DNA of 19,675 nucleotides, from the NCBI GenBank assembly GCA_023430545.1, contig JAEZAF010000190.1, positions 1 to 19,675 of the forward strand, written 5' to 3'. Under the pieces are notes generated by a model. That model was not told where the DNA came from, did not search any database, and saw only the letters and a program-made list of their open reading frames with translations. Of this stretch, positions 6,538 through 14,205 are shown one piece after another. Origin of the DNA: Chloroflexota bacterium. GTDB lineage: Bacteria; Chloroflexota; Anaerolineae; Aggregatilineales; Phototrophicaceae. The first letter of the stretch is position 1, and every line of letters begins with the position of its first letter. A program made the translations under genes and the position numbers.

Positions 6538-8430
6538 ATGATGAAGCGCACGCTGTTTATTACCATGATGTTTATCCTGTTCGGGGCGATGGTTGCTGGA
6601 TGGGGTGCGCAGTCAACGTTCAGTGTTTATGCCCAGGACAGCGCTACCAGCACTTCCGCCGTCAGTGAAGAGGAAGAGACAGCCTGTACCCAACTGACGA
6701 CCTTTGCGCTTGAAATGGTCGATCAGCTCTGTCAGGCGGTCGGGCGGAATCAGGCATGCTATGGCAACCTTGTTGTCGATGCAGAGCCGCGCGTCAGTGT
6801 TCAGGATTTCGCTTTCAGCAAGGCCGGTGATATTGCCTCGGTCGCGGCGATCCAGTCCATGAAGCTGGGCGGCCTCGATATTGTGAAAGAAGAGTGGGGC
6901 GTCGCACTCATGCGGCTTCAGGCCAATCTGCCTGATACACTGCCGGGTCAGAACGTCACCTTCCTGCTCTTCGGTGATGTCCAGCTCGATAACCTCTCCG
7001 GTGGGGCAGAATTCCAGACGATGACCGTCGAGGAAGGGCTGAATGTGCGCCTCACGCCATCGGATACGGCCCCAATCCTCGGCTCGTTTGCTGCCGGAAC
7101 CCAGATCGAAGCTGCCGGTCGCTTCGGTGACTGGATTCAGGTACGGTATATGGCCCATCCCGGTCTGACGGGTTGGGTGAATGCTGATCTGATCGACGGT
7201 GATCTCAATGCACTGCCTGAAGTCGATGTCCGTTCCCGTGTGGAAACACCGATGCAGTCAGTCTATTTTACCGGCGGTGTCGGGGAACCTCAGTGTGAAG
7301 ATGCCCCACGCGATGGTCTGCTGGTCCAAAGCCCGAAGGGACTGGGACTGGTGCGCTTCAATATCAACGGTGTCGAAGTGCAGATGGGATCCACCGCCTA
7401 TATCAATTTCGAAAACGATACCCTGTCCTATACGCTGATCGAGGGACGGGCTTTTGTCTCCAGCAACGGTGTGATTCAGCGCGTTTATCCGGGACAGTCC
7501 ACCCATATTCAGATGGTGGACGGCGCACCGGCGGGTGGGCCAACCTATCCACGCCCGTATGAGGCGGAACCCCTCGATTTCCTGCGTCCCATGCTGATGA
7601 TGATGCCTGATCCGATTGAATTCCTGCCCGCACCACTGGAAGCACAGTCTGAGGAGGAGAGCGCTAAGGAAATCGCTGAGTTTGTGCTTTCTTCGACGCC
7701 GCCTTCTCCGATTCAGGCAGCGCGTACCAGCACCAGTGTCGCAGCGACGCAGGCCGCTTCCACCCAGACACCAAAGCCGAATGTGACCTCGACCCCGCTT
7801 GATGGGACGACCTCGACGCTGAACCCTGATCCTACCTATCTGACGCAGACGGCGACGCAAACACCTGTCGTACCGACGGCGACACCAACCCGTATCCCGC
7901 CGACCAGCACACCGATCCCGCCGACCGATGTGCCAACCGATGTGCCAACCGATGTGCCGACGGATATCCCGACCGACGTGCCGCCTACGGATATCCCGCC
8001 GACCGATGTGCCGACGGACATCCCGACCGACGTGCCGCCTACGGATATCCCTCCGACCGATCCGCCGATCCCTCCAACAGATATCCCGACGGATGTGCCA
8101 CCCACTTTACCACCTGTTGAGGAAGCACCGCCCCCGTGTCCCTTCAAGGAAGAGATCCCGGTGGTGGCGATCTTCATCCACGAACCATCTCAGAGCAAGG
8201 GTGTGCGCTACGACCTGTATCTGCTTGATAAGGACTGCAACGAAGTCTATGTGGACAGGGTGCGCGGGGCAAAGCCGAAAGTCTTTATGACGCATGTCTC
8301 GCGGGTGTGGATCGTGCGAGACGCCCGCACAGGTACGGAACTCCTGCGGTGGACGCCAACGGTCCCCGGTGAGTTTACGGTCTGGCTCAGCGGTGGGACG
8401 CCGCCGACGGAAGAAGCCCCGTCTGACTGA
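6538..8430 (+). CDS. Exported SH3-domain protein with Pro/Thr/Asp repeats
   Basis: 630 residues. An N-terminal signal peptide or anchor (MMKRTLFITMMFILFGAMVA) sends it outside the cytoplasm. Residues about 45-158 form a domain shared with the exported protein at 18575 (GRNQACYGN, EWGVALMRL, LLFGDV). Residues 161-220 look like a bacterial SH3 domain (EEGLNVRLTPSDTAPILG to GLTGWVNADLI), often a wall-binding module. Residues about 258-332 resemble a FecR-type beta domain (NINGVEVQMGS, LIEGRAFVSS, VYPGQSTHI). A low-complexity Thr/Pro region with PTDVP/PTDIP repeats (about 441-530) acts as a stalk. A C-terminal beta-rich domain (about 535-630) contains two Cys. ATG 6538 is chosen over the GTG at 6493 because GGAG lies 6 nt upstream and the signal peptide then starts correctly. 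Function unknown; probably cell-surface. Confidence 0.85.
   Translation: MMKRTLFITMMFILFGAMVAGWGAQSTFSVYAQDSATSTSAVSEEEETACTQLTTFALEMVDQLCQAVGRNQACYGNLVVDAEPRVSVQDFAFSKAGDIASVAAIQSMKLGGLDIVKEEWGVALMRLQANLPDTLPGQNVTFLLFGDVQLDNLSGGAEFQTMTVEEGLNVRLTPSDTAPILGSFAAGTQIEAAGRFGDWIQVRYMAHPGLTGWVNADLIDGDLNALPEVDVRSRVETPMQSVYFTGGVGEPQCEDAPRDGLLVQSPKGLGLVRFNINGVEVQMGSTAYINFENDTLSYTLIEGRAFVSSNGVIQRVYPGQSTHIQMVDGAPAGGPTYPRPYEAEPLDFLRPMLMMMPDPIEFLPAPLEAQSEEESAKEIAEFVLSSTPPSPIQAARTSTSVAATQAASTQTPKPNVTSTPLDGTTSTLNPDPTYLTQTATQTPVVPTATPTRIPPTSTPIPPTDVPTDVPTDVPTDIPTDVPPTDIPPTDVPTDIPTDVPPTDIPPTDPPIPPTDIPTDVPPTLPPVEEAPPPCPFKEEIPVVAIFIHEPSQSKGVRYDLYLLDKDCNEVYVDRVRGAKPKVFMTHVSRVWIVRDARTGTELLRWTPTVPGEFTVWLSGGTPPTEEAPSD
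7927..7962 (+). repeat. Three tandem 12-bp repeats coding PTDV units
   Basis: The unit GATGTGCCAACC occurs at 7927-7938 and 7939-7950, with GATGTGCCGACG at 7951-7962. Each encodes one Asp-Val-Pro-Thr unit of the stalk. Confidence 0.85.
7963..8070 (+). repeat. Two tandem 54-bp repeats in the stalk of the SH3 protein
   Basis: The 54-bp unit at 7963-8016 is repeated at 8017-8070 with a few substitutions, mostly near the end of the second copy. Each codes 18 residues of PTD-type sequence. Near identity at DNA level points to recent duplication by slippage or recombination. Confidence 0.85.
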
Positions 8431-8484
8431 TTCTGTGTTTGAGTTTTCCCGAAGCGGTTTCTGAGTATTCAAATCATCTGAAGC

Positions 8485-8520
8485 AAAGAGAGGACAGCGG
8501 TAAAATCGTGTCCTCTCTTT
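8485..8520. terminator. Strong bidirectional intrinsic terminator
   Basis: A perfect 12-bp stem, AAAGAGAGGACA (8485-8496) with TGTCCTCTCTTT (8509-8520), has a 12-nt loop. T-rich sequence follows on the plus strand and the A-rich left arm serves the minus strand. It lies between the convergent stops at 8430 and 8549, so it can end both transcripts. Confidence 0.88.
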
Positions 8521-8548
8521 TTATTGTCAGGTTGTGGGCTGAGCGCGC

Positions 8549-9811
8549 TTACTTGCCGCGATCGTACCCCAGATGGGTACCGGGGGGGATGATCTTGTCC
8601 GGGAACTGGGCGAAATCTTCATCTTCCAGATCGGTGCCGAGGATGGCTTTGCGCCCCACGGTGAAACCGGGTGGGACATGGGTGTTTTTGCCGATGCAGG
8701 TGATACCCAGATCACCCATCTCCTGAATCAGCCCGACATGCGCGTCGTGACCTATGACGGCGATCTTGTCGAGGATGCAGCGTTCCAGCCGCGCTCCAGC
8801 TTCGATGTAGGCATCGTTCAGGATGATTGACTCTTTGACGACGGCATTCGGGCCGATGAAGACGCCCGGAGAAATCACCGAGCGCTCGACCACCGCGCCA
8901 TCGGAGATCACTGCACCGTCGGTAATCAGGCTGTCCTTGATGACCGCGCCGGTGTGAATGCGCACGGGGGGACGTTCCTCACTGCGGGTGTGGATGATCC
9001 ACGTCCGGTCGTTGAGGTTCAGGGCGGGGGGATTCGCCAGCATGTCCATGTGCGCTTCCCAGAAGGCCTCGACTGTCCCCACGTCGATCCAGTAGCCGCC
9101 ATAGCTGTAGGCCATGACGTTCATCCCTGCATTCAACATCTTCGGGATGATGTCCTTGCCGAAGTCGTTGCTCGAATCGGGGTCCTTGTCATCTTCCAGC
9201 AGCATCTGTTCGAGGACATCGTAATTGAAGACGTAGATGCCCATATTCGCCAGATTGCTCGGCGGATTGACAGGCTTTTCGACAAAGGCCTTGATGCGCA
9301 TGTCTTCATCCACATCGAGGATACCGAAGCGGCTGGCCTCGTCCATCGGCACGCGGATCACACACAGCGTCATGTCGGCGTTCTTCTGGCGGTGATAATC
9401 AATCAGCATGGAGTAGTCCATCTGATAGATGTGATCGCCGGAGAGGATCAGCACGAATTCCGGGCGGCCCCGGCGCACGAAGTTGAGGTTCTGCGTCACA
9501 GCGTCGGCAGTGCCTGCGTACCAGTCGGTATCCAGACGGCCCTTGAACGGCTGAAGAAGCTGGACGCCCCCGGTGAAGCTGCGGTCGAGATCCCACGGGC
9601 GACCGCGTGCGATGTGATCATTCAGACTGTGCGGGCGGTACTGTGTCAGCACCAGGATGTCGAAAATATTCGAATTGACACAGTTGCTCAGCACGAAGTC
9701 GATAATGCGGTATTTGCCCGCGAACGGGACCGCAGGTTTGGCGCGTTTGGCGGTGAGGGTTGCCAGACGGGTTCCCTCTCCACCTGCGAGAATAACGGCT
9801 TTAACTTTCAT
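8549..9811 (-). CDS. glgC: Glucose-1-phosphate adenylyltransferase
   Basis: 420 residues, the usual bacterial GlgC length. It makes ADP-glucose from ATP and glucose 1-phosphate, the committed step of glycogen synthesis, in the cytoplasm. The N-terminal nucleotidyltransferase domain shows AVILAGGEGTRLATLTAKRA, KPAVPFAGKYRIIDFVLSNC, DWYAGTADAV, LSGDHIYQMDYSML and FVEKPVNPP. The C-terminal part (about 290-410) is a left-handed beta-helix with hexapeptide-like runs (GAVIKDSLITDGAVISDGAV, SPGVFIGPNAVV). Family members are usually allosteric; the arginine-rich N-terminus is present but the effector cannot be read from sequence. GGAG lies 8 nt before ATG 9811. It follows glgA by 129 nt on the same strand, so the two probably share a transcript. 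Confidence 0.97.
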   Translation of the reverse strand: MKVKAVILAGGEGTRLATLTAKRAKPAVPFAGKYRIIDFVLSNCVNSNIFDILVLTQYRPHSLNDHIARGRPWDLDRSFTGGVQLLQPFKGRLDTDWYAGTADAVTQNLNFVRRGRPEFVLILSGDHIYQMDYSMLIDYHRQKNADMTLCVIRVPMDEASRFGILDVDEDMRIKAFVEKPVNPPSNLANMGIYVFNYDVLEQMLLEDDKDPDSSNDFGKDIIPKMLNAGMNVMAYSYGGYWIDVGTVEAFWEAHMDMLANPPALNLNDRTWIIHTRSEERPPVRIHTGAVIKDSLITDGAVISDGAVVERSVISPGVFIGPNAVVKESIILNDAYIEAGARLERCILDKIAVIGHDAHVGLIQEMGDLGITCIGKNTHVPPGFTVGRKAILGTDLEDEDFAQFPDKIIPPGTHLGYDRGK

Positions 9812-9940
9812 AAGGTGTACTCCTGATCGTGGATCTTGGTGGTACCGTGATAAAGGTTAGCGATCTAAGTTAAGTGCGGACAAAAGAATACGACAGAAAT
9901 TGCTGAAACTACTCTGCTGAGACCGATTGGCTACAGCCGG

Positions 9941-11416
9941 TCAGCCGGAACCGCGCCGGTGACGCAGGGCAATTTCGTACATCTCAATATACTCCTGCGC
10001 GCTTTTCTGCCAGCTAAAGTCGGTTTCCATGCCCCGACGCTGCATCCGCTGCCATGCCGGACGGCGGTGGCGGTAGGTATCCAGCGCCCATGTGAGCGTG
10101 TGATAGAGCGCGTCCGGTTCTTCCCACAGGAAGCTGAAGCCGCTGCCGTAATCGGCACTGCCGTTGTCATAATTCTGGACCGTATCGGCCAGCCCACCCG
10201 TCTCCCGCACCAGCGGCAGTGACCCGTAGCGCAGCGAGAGCATCTGACCTGTACCACACGGCTCGAAGTGGCTGGGCATCAGGAAGAGATCGGAACCGGC
10301 ATAGATGTGCTGGGCGACTGCGTCATTGTAGCGAAGCATCACCCGTGCGCCGCGCCAGCCGAAGTCATTGCCGATTTCGCGCAGCATGTCTTCGAAGACG
10401 GCTTCACCTGTACCGAGGGCGACGAACTGTACATCCTGTTCGTACAGCAGGCGGCGCATGGCCGGGACGAGCAGATCAATCCCTTTCTGCTGGACCAGTC
10501 GGCTGACCATCCCGATGACCGGTGTGTCCGGGTTCTGAGGTAAGCCGAGGGTATGCTGTAAGAATGTCTTATTGGGTGGGCGATGGGTTTCGAAATTACT
10601 GGCGTCGAAGTGGGTGTGCAGGTTCGGGTCGGTGGCCGGATTCCACAGCTCCACATCGATGCCGTTCAGGATGCCGCGCAGACGGTCGCCGCGTGCATTG
10701 ATCAGATCGTTCAGGCCGTAGCCGAAATCGGGATAGCGGATCTCGATGGCGTAGCGCGGGCTGACGGTGATGATCGCGTCACTGTAGGCGATGGCAATCG
10801 CCATGAGGTTGTCGGTCAGATCCCGGTAGACCAGTTCGGGATGATGGCGACCGGGGATGCCTGCGATATAGAGAAAGCCCCCGGCGTGATCGCCCTGATA
10901 GACGAGATTGTGAATGTTGACGATCGAGGCGACCTGCGACCATGCTTCCTCGAAGCGATGTTCGTACAGCAGAAAGGGCAGCAGGCCGCTGTGCCAGTCG
11001 TTGGCGTGAATCACATCCGGGAACCAGCCGGTGCGCTGACGCAGTTCCCAGAGGGCGGCCATCACCATCTGGCTGAAGAAGATAAAGCGTGGGACATCCC
11101 AGCGCCATTCACTGTAGACGGTCGCGTCGTTGCCGAAGTAGGGCCACGACTGAAGGAAGTAGAACGGCACGCCATCGTAAACGGTGTGAAAGACTTTGAC
11201 ATCCGATGTGCCGAGGCGGTGGGTGAAGGTGAATTCAAACAGCAGGGTGATATCGTACTTGAAATGCTCGATGAAGCCGTAACCGGGCAGGACGACACGG
11301 GCATCCACACCCTGACGGCGCAGGGCAGCGGGGAGCGATCCAACCACGTCCGCCATCCCGCCGACCTTCGCAAAGGGTACGGCTTCCGCACTGGCAATCA
11401 GGGCATTCAGGCTCAC
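9941..11416 (-). CDS. glgA: Glycogen synthase (ADP-glucose-dependent)
   Basis: 491 residues, typical GlgA length, a GT-B glycosyltransferase of family GT5. It transfers glucose from ADP-glucose to the growing alpha-1,4-glucan in the cytoplasm. The N-terminal starch-synthase domain has the ADP-glucose-binding K17 in AKVGGMADVVGSLP, and NDWHSGLLPFLL. The C-terminal domain has NGIDVELWNPATD, GMVSRLVQQKGIDLL and the donor-site run HFEPCGTGQMLSLRYGSLPL followed by RETGGLADTV. The start is a GTG at 11416 with AGGAG (11426-11422) 5 nt upstream. It is the first gene of the glgA-glgC pair; no branching enzyme, phosphorylase or debranching enzyme lies in the window. Confidence 0.97.
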   Translation of the reverse strand: MSLNALIASAEAVPFAKVGGMADVVGSLPAALRRQGVDARVVLPGYGFIEHFKYDITLLFEFTFTHRLGTSDVKVFHTVYDGVPFYFLQSWPYFGNDATVYSEWRWDVPRFIFFSQMVMAALWELRQRTGWFPDVIHANDWHSGLLPFLLYEHRFEEAWSQVASIVNIHNLVYQGDHAGGFLYIAGIPGRHHPELVYRDLTDNLMAIAIAYSDAIITVSPRYAIEIRYPDFGYGLNDLINARGDRLRGILNGIDVELWNPATDPNLHTHFDASNFETHRPPNKTFLQHTLGLPQNPDTPVIGMVSRLVQQKGIDLLVPAMRRLLYEQDVQFVALGTGEAVFEDMLREIGNDFGWRGARVMLRYNDAVAQHIYAGSDLFLMPSHFEPCGTGQMLSLRYGSLPLVRETGGLADTVQNYDNGSADYGSGFSFLWEEPDALYHTLTWALDTYRHRRPAWQRMQRRGMETDFSWQKSAQEYIEMYEIALRHRRGSG

Positions 11417-11452
11417 ACAGGCTCCTTACGTGGAATGGCGACGCTGAGACAG

Positions 11453-11458
11453 ATTATA
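11453..11458 (-). promoter_or_regulatory. Possible -10 box of glgA
   Basis: A perfect TATAAT reads on the minus strand at 11458-11453, about 37 nt upstream of the GTG start. The matching -35 (about 11481-11476, TCGCAC) is poor. Confidence 0.4.
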
Positions 11459-11522
11459 TTCAGCCGGAAACCGTTGTGCGACTTTTTTCGAAATTACTTA
11501 CGACAGACTTAACTTGGGGAGT

Positions 11523-11582
11523 CCCCCTATCCCCGACCCTTCCCCCACTCGCTTCGCTCCGAGGGAAAGGGAGAAAACAGGT
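11523..11582. repeat. GA/CT-rich hairpin repeat, copy R1
   Basis: The core runs CCCCCTATCCCCGACCC, then TTCCCCCACTCG, a short tip, and CTCCGAGGGAAAGGGAGAAA. The CTCG and CGAG arms pair. The same order appears at 15921-16023 with extra sequence at the tip, and inverted at 16038-16090. Confidence 0.7.
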
Positions 11583-11636
11583 TGTGGTCTGTGTGCAGTA
11601 TGGGGTTGGCGGGTTACTGCTGCTTGTTGCTGCTGC

Positions 11637-11670
11637 TGCCGCACAAAATTTTTGTGCGGCAACAATTTTT
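11637..11670. terminator. Terminator-like hairpin, gene unclear
   Basis: TGCCGCACAAA (11637-11647) pairs with TTTGTGCGGCA (11651-11661) around a 3-nt loop, an 11-bp perfect stem. AACAATTTTT follows directly, so it looks like a plus-strand terminator. No plus-strand gene ends here: glgA starts to its left in the other direction. It may be a mobile-repeat hairpin, a remnant, or the end of an unseen small RNA. Confidence 0.5.
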
Positions 11671-11700
11671 CCCCTCAAAATGCGAATTAGTGGCGCGATT

Positions 11701-11750
11701 TGCAGCAGTATAGTGCTGCAAAGTGCTGCAAGATGCAGAAAGGTGCTGCA
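11701..11750. repeat. Block of decamer repeats, AAGTGCTGCA type
   Basis: Five contiguous 10-mers: an inverted copy (11701-11710, TGCAGCAGTA), TAGTGCTGCA (11711-11720), AAGTGCTGCA (11721-11730), a diverged AGATGCAGAA (11731-11740) and AGGTGCTGCA (11741-11750). The first two form an inverted repeat with one mismatch. The 10-bp period is close to a helical turn. Confidence 0.65.
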
Positions 11751-11807
11751 ATGAATGCACAGTGGTTTGCCGCCAGATGCCTTGCGAGATGATGCGATCA
11801 TGTTAAG

Positions 11808-11831
11808 GTGCTGGACTGTCCAGTATAGCAC
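11808..11831. promoter_or_regulatory. Palindrome, possible operator
   Basis: CTGGAC-T-GTCCAG (11811-11823) is a perfect 6+1+6 palindrome, flanked by a second inverted pair GTGCT (11808-11812) and AGCAC (11827-11831). It lies about 50 nt upstream of the possible promoter of the WD40 gene. Confidence 0.35.
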
Positions 11832-11879
11832 GAATGTTCGGGTTGTGCGGTTCGAATTTTCAAACAAAGTGGACCGAAT

Positions 11880-11907
11880 TTGTGGGGATTGGAGCAGATT
11901 ATATGAT
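11880..11907 (+). promoter_or_regulatory. Possible promoter of the WD40 gene
   Basis: TTGTGG (11880-11885), 16-nt spacer, TATGAT (11902-11907). Transcription would start near 11914, about 80 nt before ATG 11995. Moderate consensus match only. Confidence 0.3.
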
Positions 11908-11994
11908 CTACCTGATTCTGTCCTTCGCCTATCAAGTGCAAAACACTTTATTCGGCGCTAACATCAGACTGAAAGACGATGATCGACATAGTGT

Positions 11995-13029
11995 ATGGAC
12001 AAAAGACGCATGATGAAGCGCTGGCTAAAACTTTCTTTGGTGATACTACTGCTGGCACTTCAAGGACTCAGTTACGCAGAGGATGAGAGGCAGCCGCTTC
12101 CACACTTCGTAAGTGGGCTGGATTGGAGTTCTGATGGAACGACTGTTGCAGTGGGGTATTCAGCAGACATAAAACAACCCTGTCAGAATAGCTCCATTGA
12201 TTTACTGAATGTGACAGGGATGACTCCGGTGATCTCAGCACAATTTCCAGAGAGCTGCGGGATCAATAGCCTGGATCTCGGTGAGACTCCACAGGGATGG
12301 ATGCTGTTGGCCGCAAGAAACAGCGCTCTTCTTGCCTGGGAGGTCAGCACAGGTAACTTACTTTTTAATCGTTTGGAGTTCACATTTATTGAAGATGTGA
12401 GTTGGGATCATAACGCCAGTCGGTTCCTTGCTATAGACTACACTCGCACTGCGATTCGAGATGTTCAGGGGAGTATTACTACTCAGTTATCTAAATTAGA
12501 TCTGAATACTTCCGCTTCATTTACCAGCGGAGACTGGAGTCCCGACAGCACCCGGATTGTCAACGGGTTCTCAGATAACACGCTGCGTATCTGGGATGTG
12601 GCAGATCTCACCGTTCAAGTCACTTTCTCGCAACATGAAGCGCCTGTCACCACAGTGGACTGGAACCCGACCAGCGATCTGATCGCAAGTGCAGACAGCA
12701 GTGGAACGATTATGATCTGGAATGGCCTGACAGGTGAAGTCGTCACGTCAATCGCTGGTCATGTGGGTGCAGTAAATGATCTGGTGTGGAGTCCTGATGG
12801 GCGCATGCTGGCAAGTGCCGGTGACGATGGCTATGTTTACATCTGGCGCGTTCAGAAATCCTTTTTCTATCCGCAATCGGTCCTGAGACAACTGACGTCA
12901 TTTGAGTATCAGGCTGCGGTCTATGCTGCTGCGTGGAGTCCGGATGGCACCCAAATTGCTTACGGCGGTCAGGGAACAGAGGGGCATGATGGTCAGGTGG
13001 AAATTTCGCCTGTAGCAGTGGGTGTCTGA
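11995..13029 (+). CDS. Exported WD40-repeat protein
   Basis: 344 residues. The N-terminus is a signal peptide: a basic run (MDKRRMMKRW), a hydrophobic core (LSLVILLLALQGL) and a likely cleavage after SYA. The rest is a beta-propeller with clear WD-type blades ending TLRIWDV (about 196-202), TIMIWNG (about 237-243) and YVYIWRV, plus WSPDGRMLASAGDDG (265 on) and WSPDGTQIAYGG (314 on). Earlier blades are more diverged. Such propellers are binding scaffolds with no enzymatic activity of their own; the partner is unknown. ATG 11995 has no clear ribosome binding site; the ATGs at 12010 and 12013 are alternatives that keep a signal peptide. The gene is visibly more AT-rich than its neighbours and stands alone between repeat-rich spacers, which suggests later acquisition. 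Confidence 0.88.
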   Translation: MDKRRMMKRWLKLSLVILLLALQGLSYAEDERQPLPHFVSGLDWSSDGTTVAVGYSADIKQPCQNSSIDLLNVTGMTPVISAQFPESCGINSLDLGETPQGWMLLAARNSALLAWEVSTGNLLFNRLEFTFIEDVSWDHNASRFLAIDYTRTAIRDVQGSITTQLSKLDLNTSASFTSGDWSPDSTRIVNGFSDNTLRIWDVADLTVQVTFSQHEAPVTTVDWNPTSDLIASADSSGTIMIWNGLTGEVVTSIAGHVGAVNDLVWSPDGRMLASAGDDGYVYIWRVQKSFFYPQSVLRQLTSFEYQAAVYAAAWSPDGTQIAYGGQGTEGHDGQVEISPVAVGV

Positions 13030-13059
13030 GTATTTGAAAATCCTGTTGAGACCCAGCGC

Positions 13060-13086
13060 GGGCGGGCACACAGGCCCGCCCCTACA
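13060..13086. repeat. Hairpin element ending in CCTACA, copy A
   Basis: GGGCGGGC (13060-13067) pairs with GCCCGCCC (13074-13081) around a 6-nt loop and is followed directly by CTACA. It lies just after the WD40 stop and could also halt transcription, but it has no T-run. The same architecture appears at 14206. Confidence 0.6.
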
Positions 13087-13117
13087 GCCTGAATGATAGT
13101 GCGGGGAAAGGGAATCC

Positions 13118-13155
13118 GTGTCTGTGAGAGTGACCGATAACCAGTTATCAGACAC
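13118..13155. terminator. Inverted repeat between convergent genes
   Basis: GATAAC (13136-13141) pairs with GTTATC (13144-13149), extended outward by GTGTCT (13118-13123) with AGACAC (13150-13155) across a one-sided bulge. It sits between convergent stops at 13029 and 13201. There is no T-run, so termination is only a possibility. Confidence 0.3.
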
Positions 13156-13200
13156 CTCTGGTAGCAGTAATTCAGCTTTCATCAAATCGCTGATGTTCGA

Positions 13201-14067
13201 TCAGGTTGTCGAAGGTTTTGCCGTGTCTGATTTCACCGGGCCGAGCTGGTCGAGGGTGTAGCCGGTGGAATAGCTGCGGTTGCGGTGGCGGGTGAGCGAG
13301 AACGGTGTTCGGCGGGGCGGCAGAAGGCGCATCAGACCGGCGCGCACGCGCATCAGCTTAAACAGCGTCCATGTCAGCCAGCGCGGAGCTTTGGGGAAGC
13401 CGAACGTCTCGCGCAGCGGATCATCCAGCAGGGCGTAGATGCACCAGCGCACGGCAGGTCGATGGAAGGCCGGAAACCAGTCTGTGAATACGCGGACGGT
13501 ATCGCGTGCGACGGCTTCGCTGTGCGGATTGTTGACGAAGTGCTGGCGCTCATAGTCGCGGTTGAACTGGTCAAAGGCTTCGAGCGATGGCGGGATGTTT
13601 TTAATCCCCATGCGGCGTCCGATCTCGCGCCAGAAGTAGTAGTTGGCCTGATTCTCCTTCTCGGTGGCGCGACGCCATGCCAGCGCCTTATTCCAGCGGA
13701 TCGGCTCCAGAATGAAGGTCGAGAGCACGTACAGATAATCGTCGTTCGAGATGTTGAAGCGGCGGTGCATCTGGTTCATGAGGCGGATGGCAGCCAGCCC
13801 GCGTTCGCTCTCGTAACCGTACTCGGAGAACTCCGCCACCAGCAGGGCCGTGTCGTCGTAGCGCTTCTGTCCGTGTGAGGCGAACTGGCCGGTTTCCACC
13901 AACAGTTTGGCGATGCTGGGGATGGCGAAGGTGCGAAACAGCGCGAATTCCAGTGAACGCTGGATGGTGAATGGGAACTCGTATGCGCCGACCAGATAGA
14001 CAATGCGCTGGCAGTCGTGCTCTGGATCGAGTTTCTGGATCTCGTGGTAAACGTCAAAACGCCCCAT
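13201..14067 (-). CDS. MpaB/rubber-oxygenase-like (DUF2236) protein
   Basis: 288 residues from ATG 14067. The sequence matches the oxygenase MpaB/latex-clearing-protein catalytic family (DUF2236), an all-alpha fold whose studied members bind heme b and oxidise hydrophobic substrates. Visible features are the central run ERGLAAIRLMNQMHRRFNIS (His109 of the longer form), NDDYLYVLSTFILEPIRW, a Glu/Gln/Asn-rich region (ATEKENQANYYFWREIG), HFVNNPHSEAVARDTVRVF and a hydrophobic, basic tail. Substrate and heme ligand cannot be named from sequence. The in-frame TTG at 14091 adds eight residues but has no ribosome binding site, whereas GGGA lies 9 nt before ATG 14067. It is divergent from the DJ-1-ATP-grasp gene, with about 310 nt between. 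Confidence 0.78.
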   Translation of the reverse strand: MGRFDVYHEIQKLDPEHDCQRIVYLVGAYEFPFTIQRSLEFALFRTFAIPSIAKLLVETGQFASHGQKRYDDTALLVAEFSEYGYESERGLAAIRLMNQMHRRFNISNDDYLYVLSTFILEPIRWNKALAWRRATEKENQANYYFWREIGRRMGIKNIPPSLEAFDQFNRDYERQHFVNNPHSEAVARDTVRVFTDWFPAFHRPAVRWCIYALLDDPLRETFGFPKAPRWLTWTLFKLMRVRAGLMRLLPPRRTPFSLTRHRNRSYSTGYTLDQLGPVKSDTAKPSTT

Positions 14068-14160
14068 AAACAGTTTTCCCGATTTGCTCAAAAATTGGTT
14101 CAGATTGGTTCGCTGCGGATCGCGACGCGGCGAAATCTTTCAGGTTAAGCTGAAGTTTAT

Positions 14161-14173
14161 CACGTAATACGTG
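14161..14173. promoter_or_regulatory. Palindrome CACGTA-A-TACGTG, operator candidate
   Basis: A perfect 6+1+6 palindrome in the region shared by two divergent genes, about 95 nt upstream of the MpaB-like start. The placement would suit a dimeric regulator, but no promoter was identified to anchor it. Confidence 0.3.
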
Positions 14174-14205
14174 CCAAAAGCTGTCTGAAAATTGGTTGCT
14201 GAGGC

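Larger units (their letters stand above)
11417..11994. other. Repeat-rich intergenic region before the WD40 gene
   Basis: About 580 nt with no credible gene; the frames here are low-complexity or repeat-derived. From left to right it holds the glgA promoter area, a GA/CT-rich hairpin repeat (11523-11582), CTG-type trinucleotide runs, a strong hairpin (11637-11661), decamer repeats (11701-11750), a palindrome (11808-11831) and a possible promoter (11880-11907). Base composition is more AT-rich than in flanking genes. Confidence 0.6.

Noticed and set aside
7836..8177. Minus-strand frame with Gly-Val-Ser repeats
   Set aside because: It is the antisense image of the PTD repeats in the SH3 protein, not an independent gene.
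8954..9826. 290-codon plus-strand frame opposite glgC
   Set aside because: His/Val/Asp-rich antisense composition is typical of a shadow of a GC-rich gene; glgC on the other strand is unambiguous.
10583..11512. 309-codon plus-strand frame opposite glgA
   Set aside because: Shadow of glgA; no domain or convincing start.
11701..11750. CRISPR array
   Set aside because: The 10-bp units are contiguous with no spacers, and no cas gene is present.
11755..11961. 68-codon plus-strand frame before the WD40 gene
   Set aside because: No ribosome binding site, no protein-like character, and it runs over the palindrome and promoter candidate.
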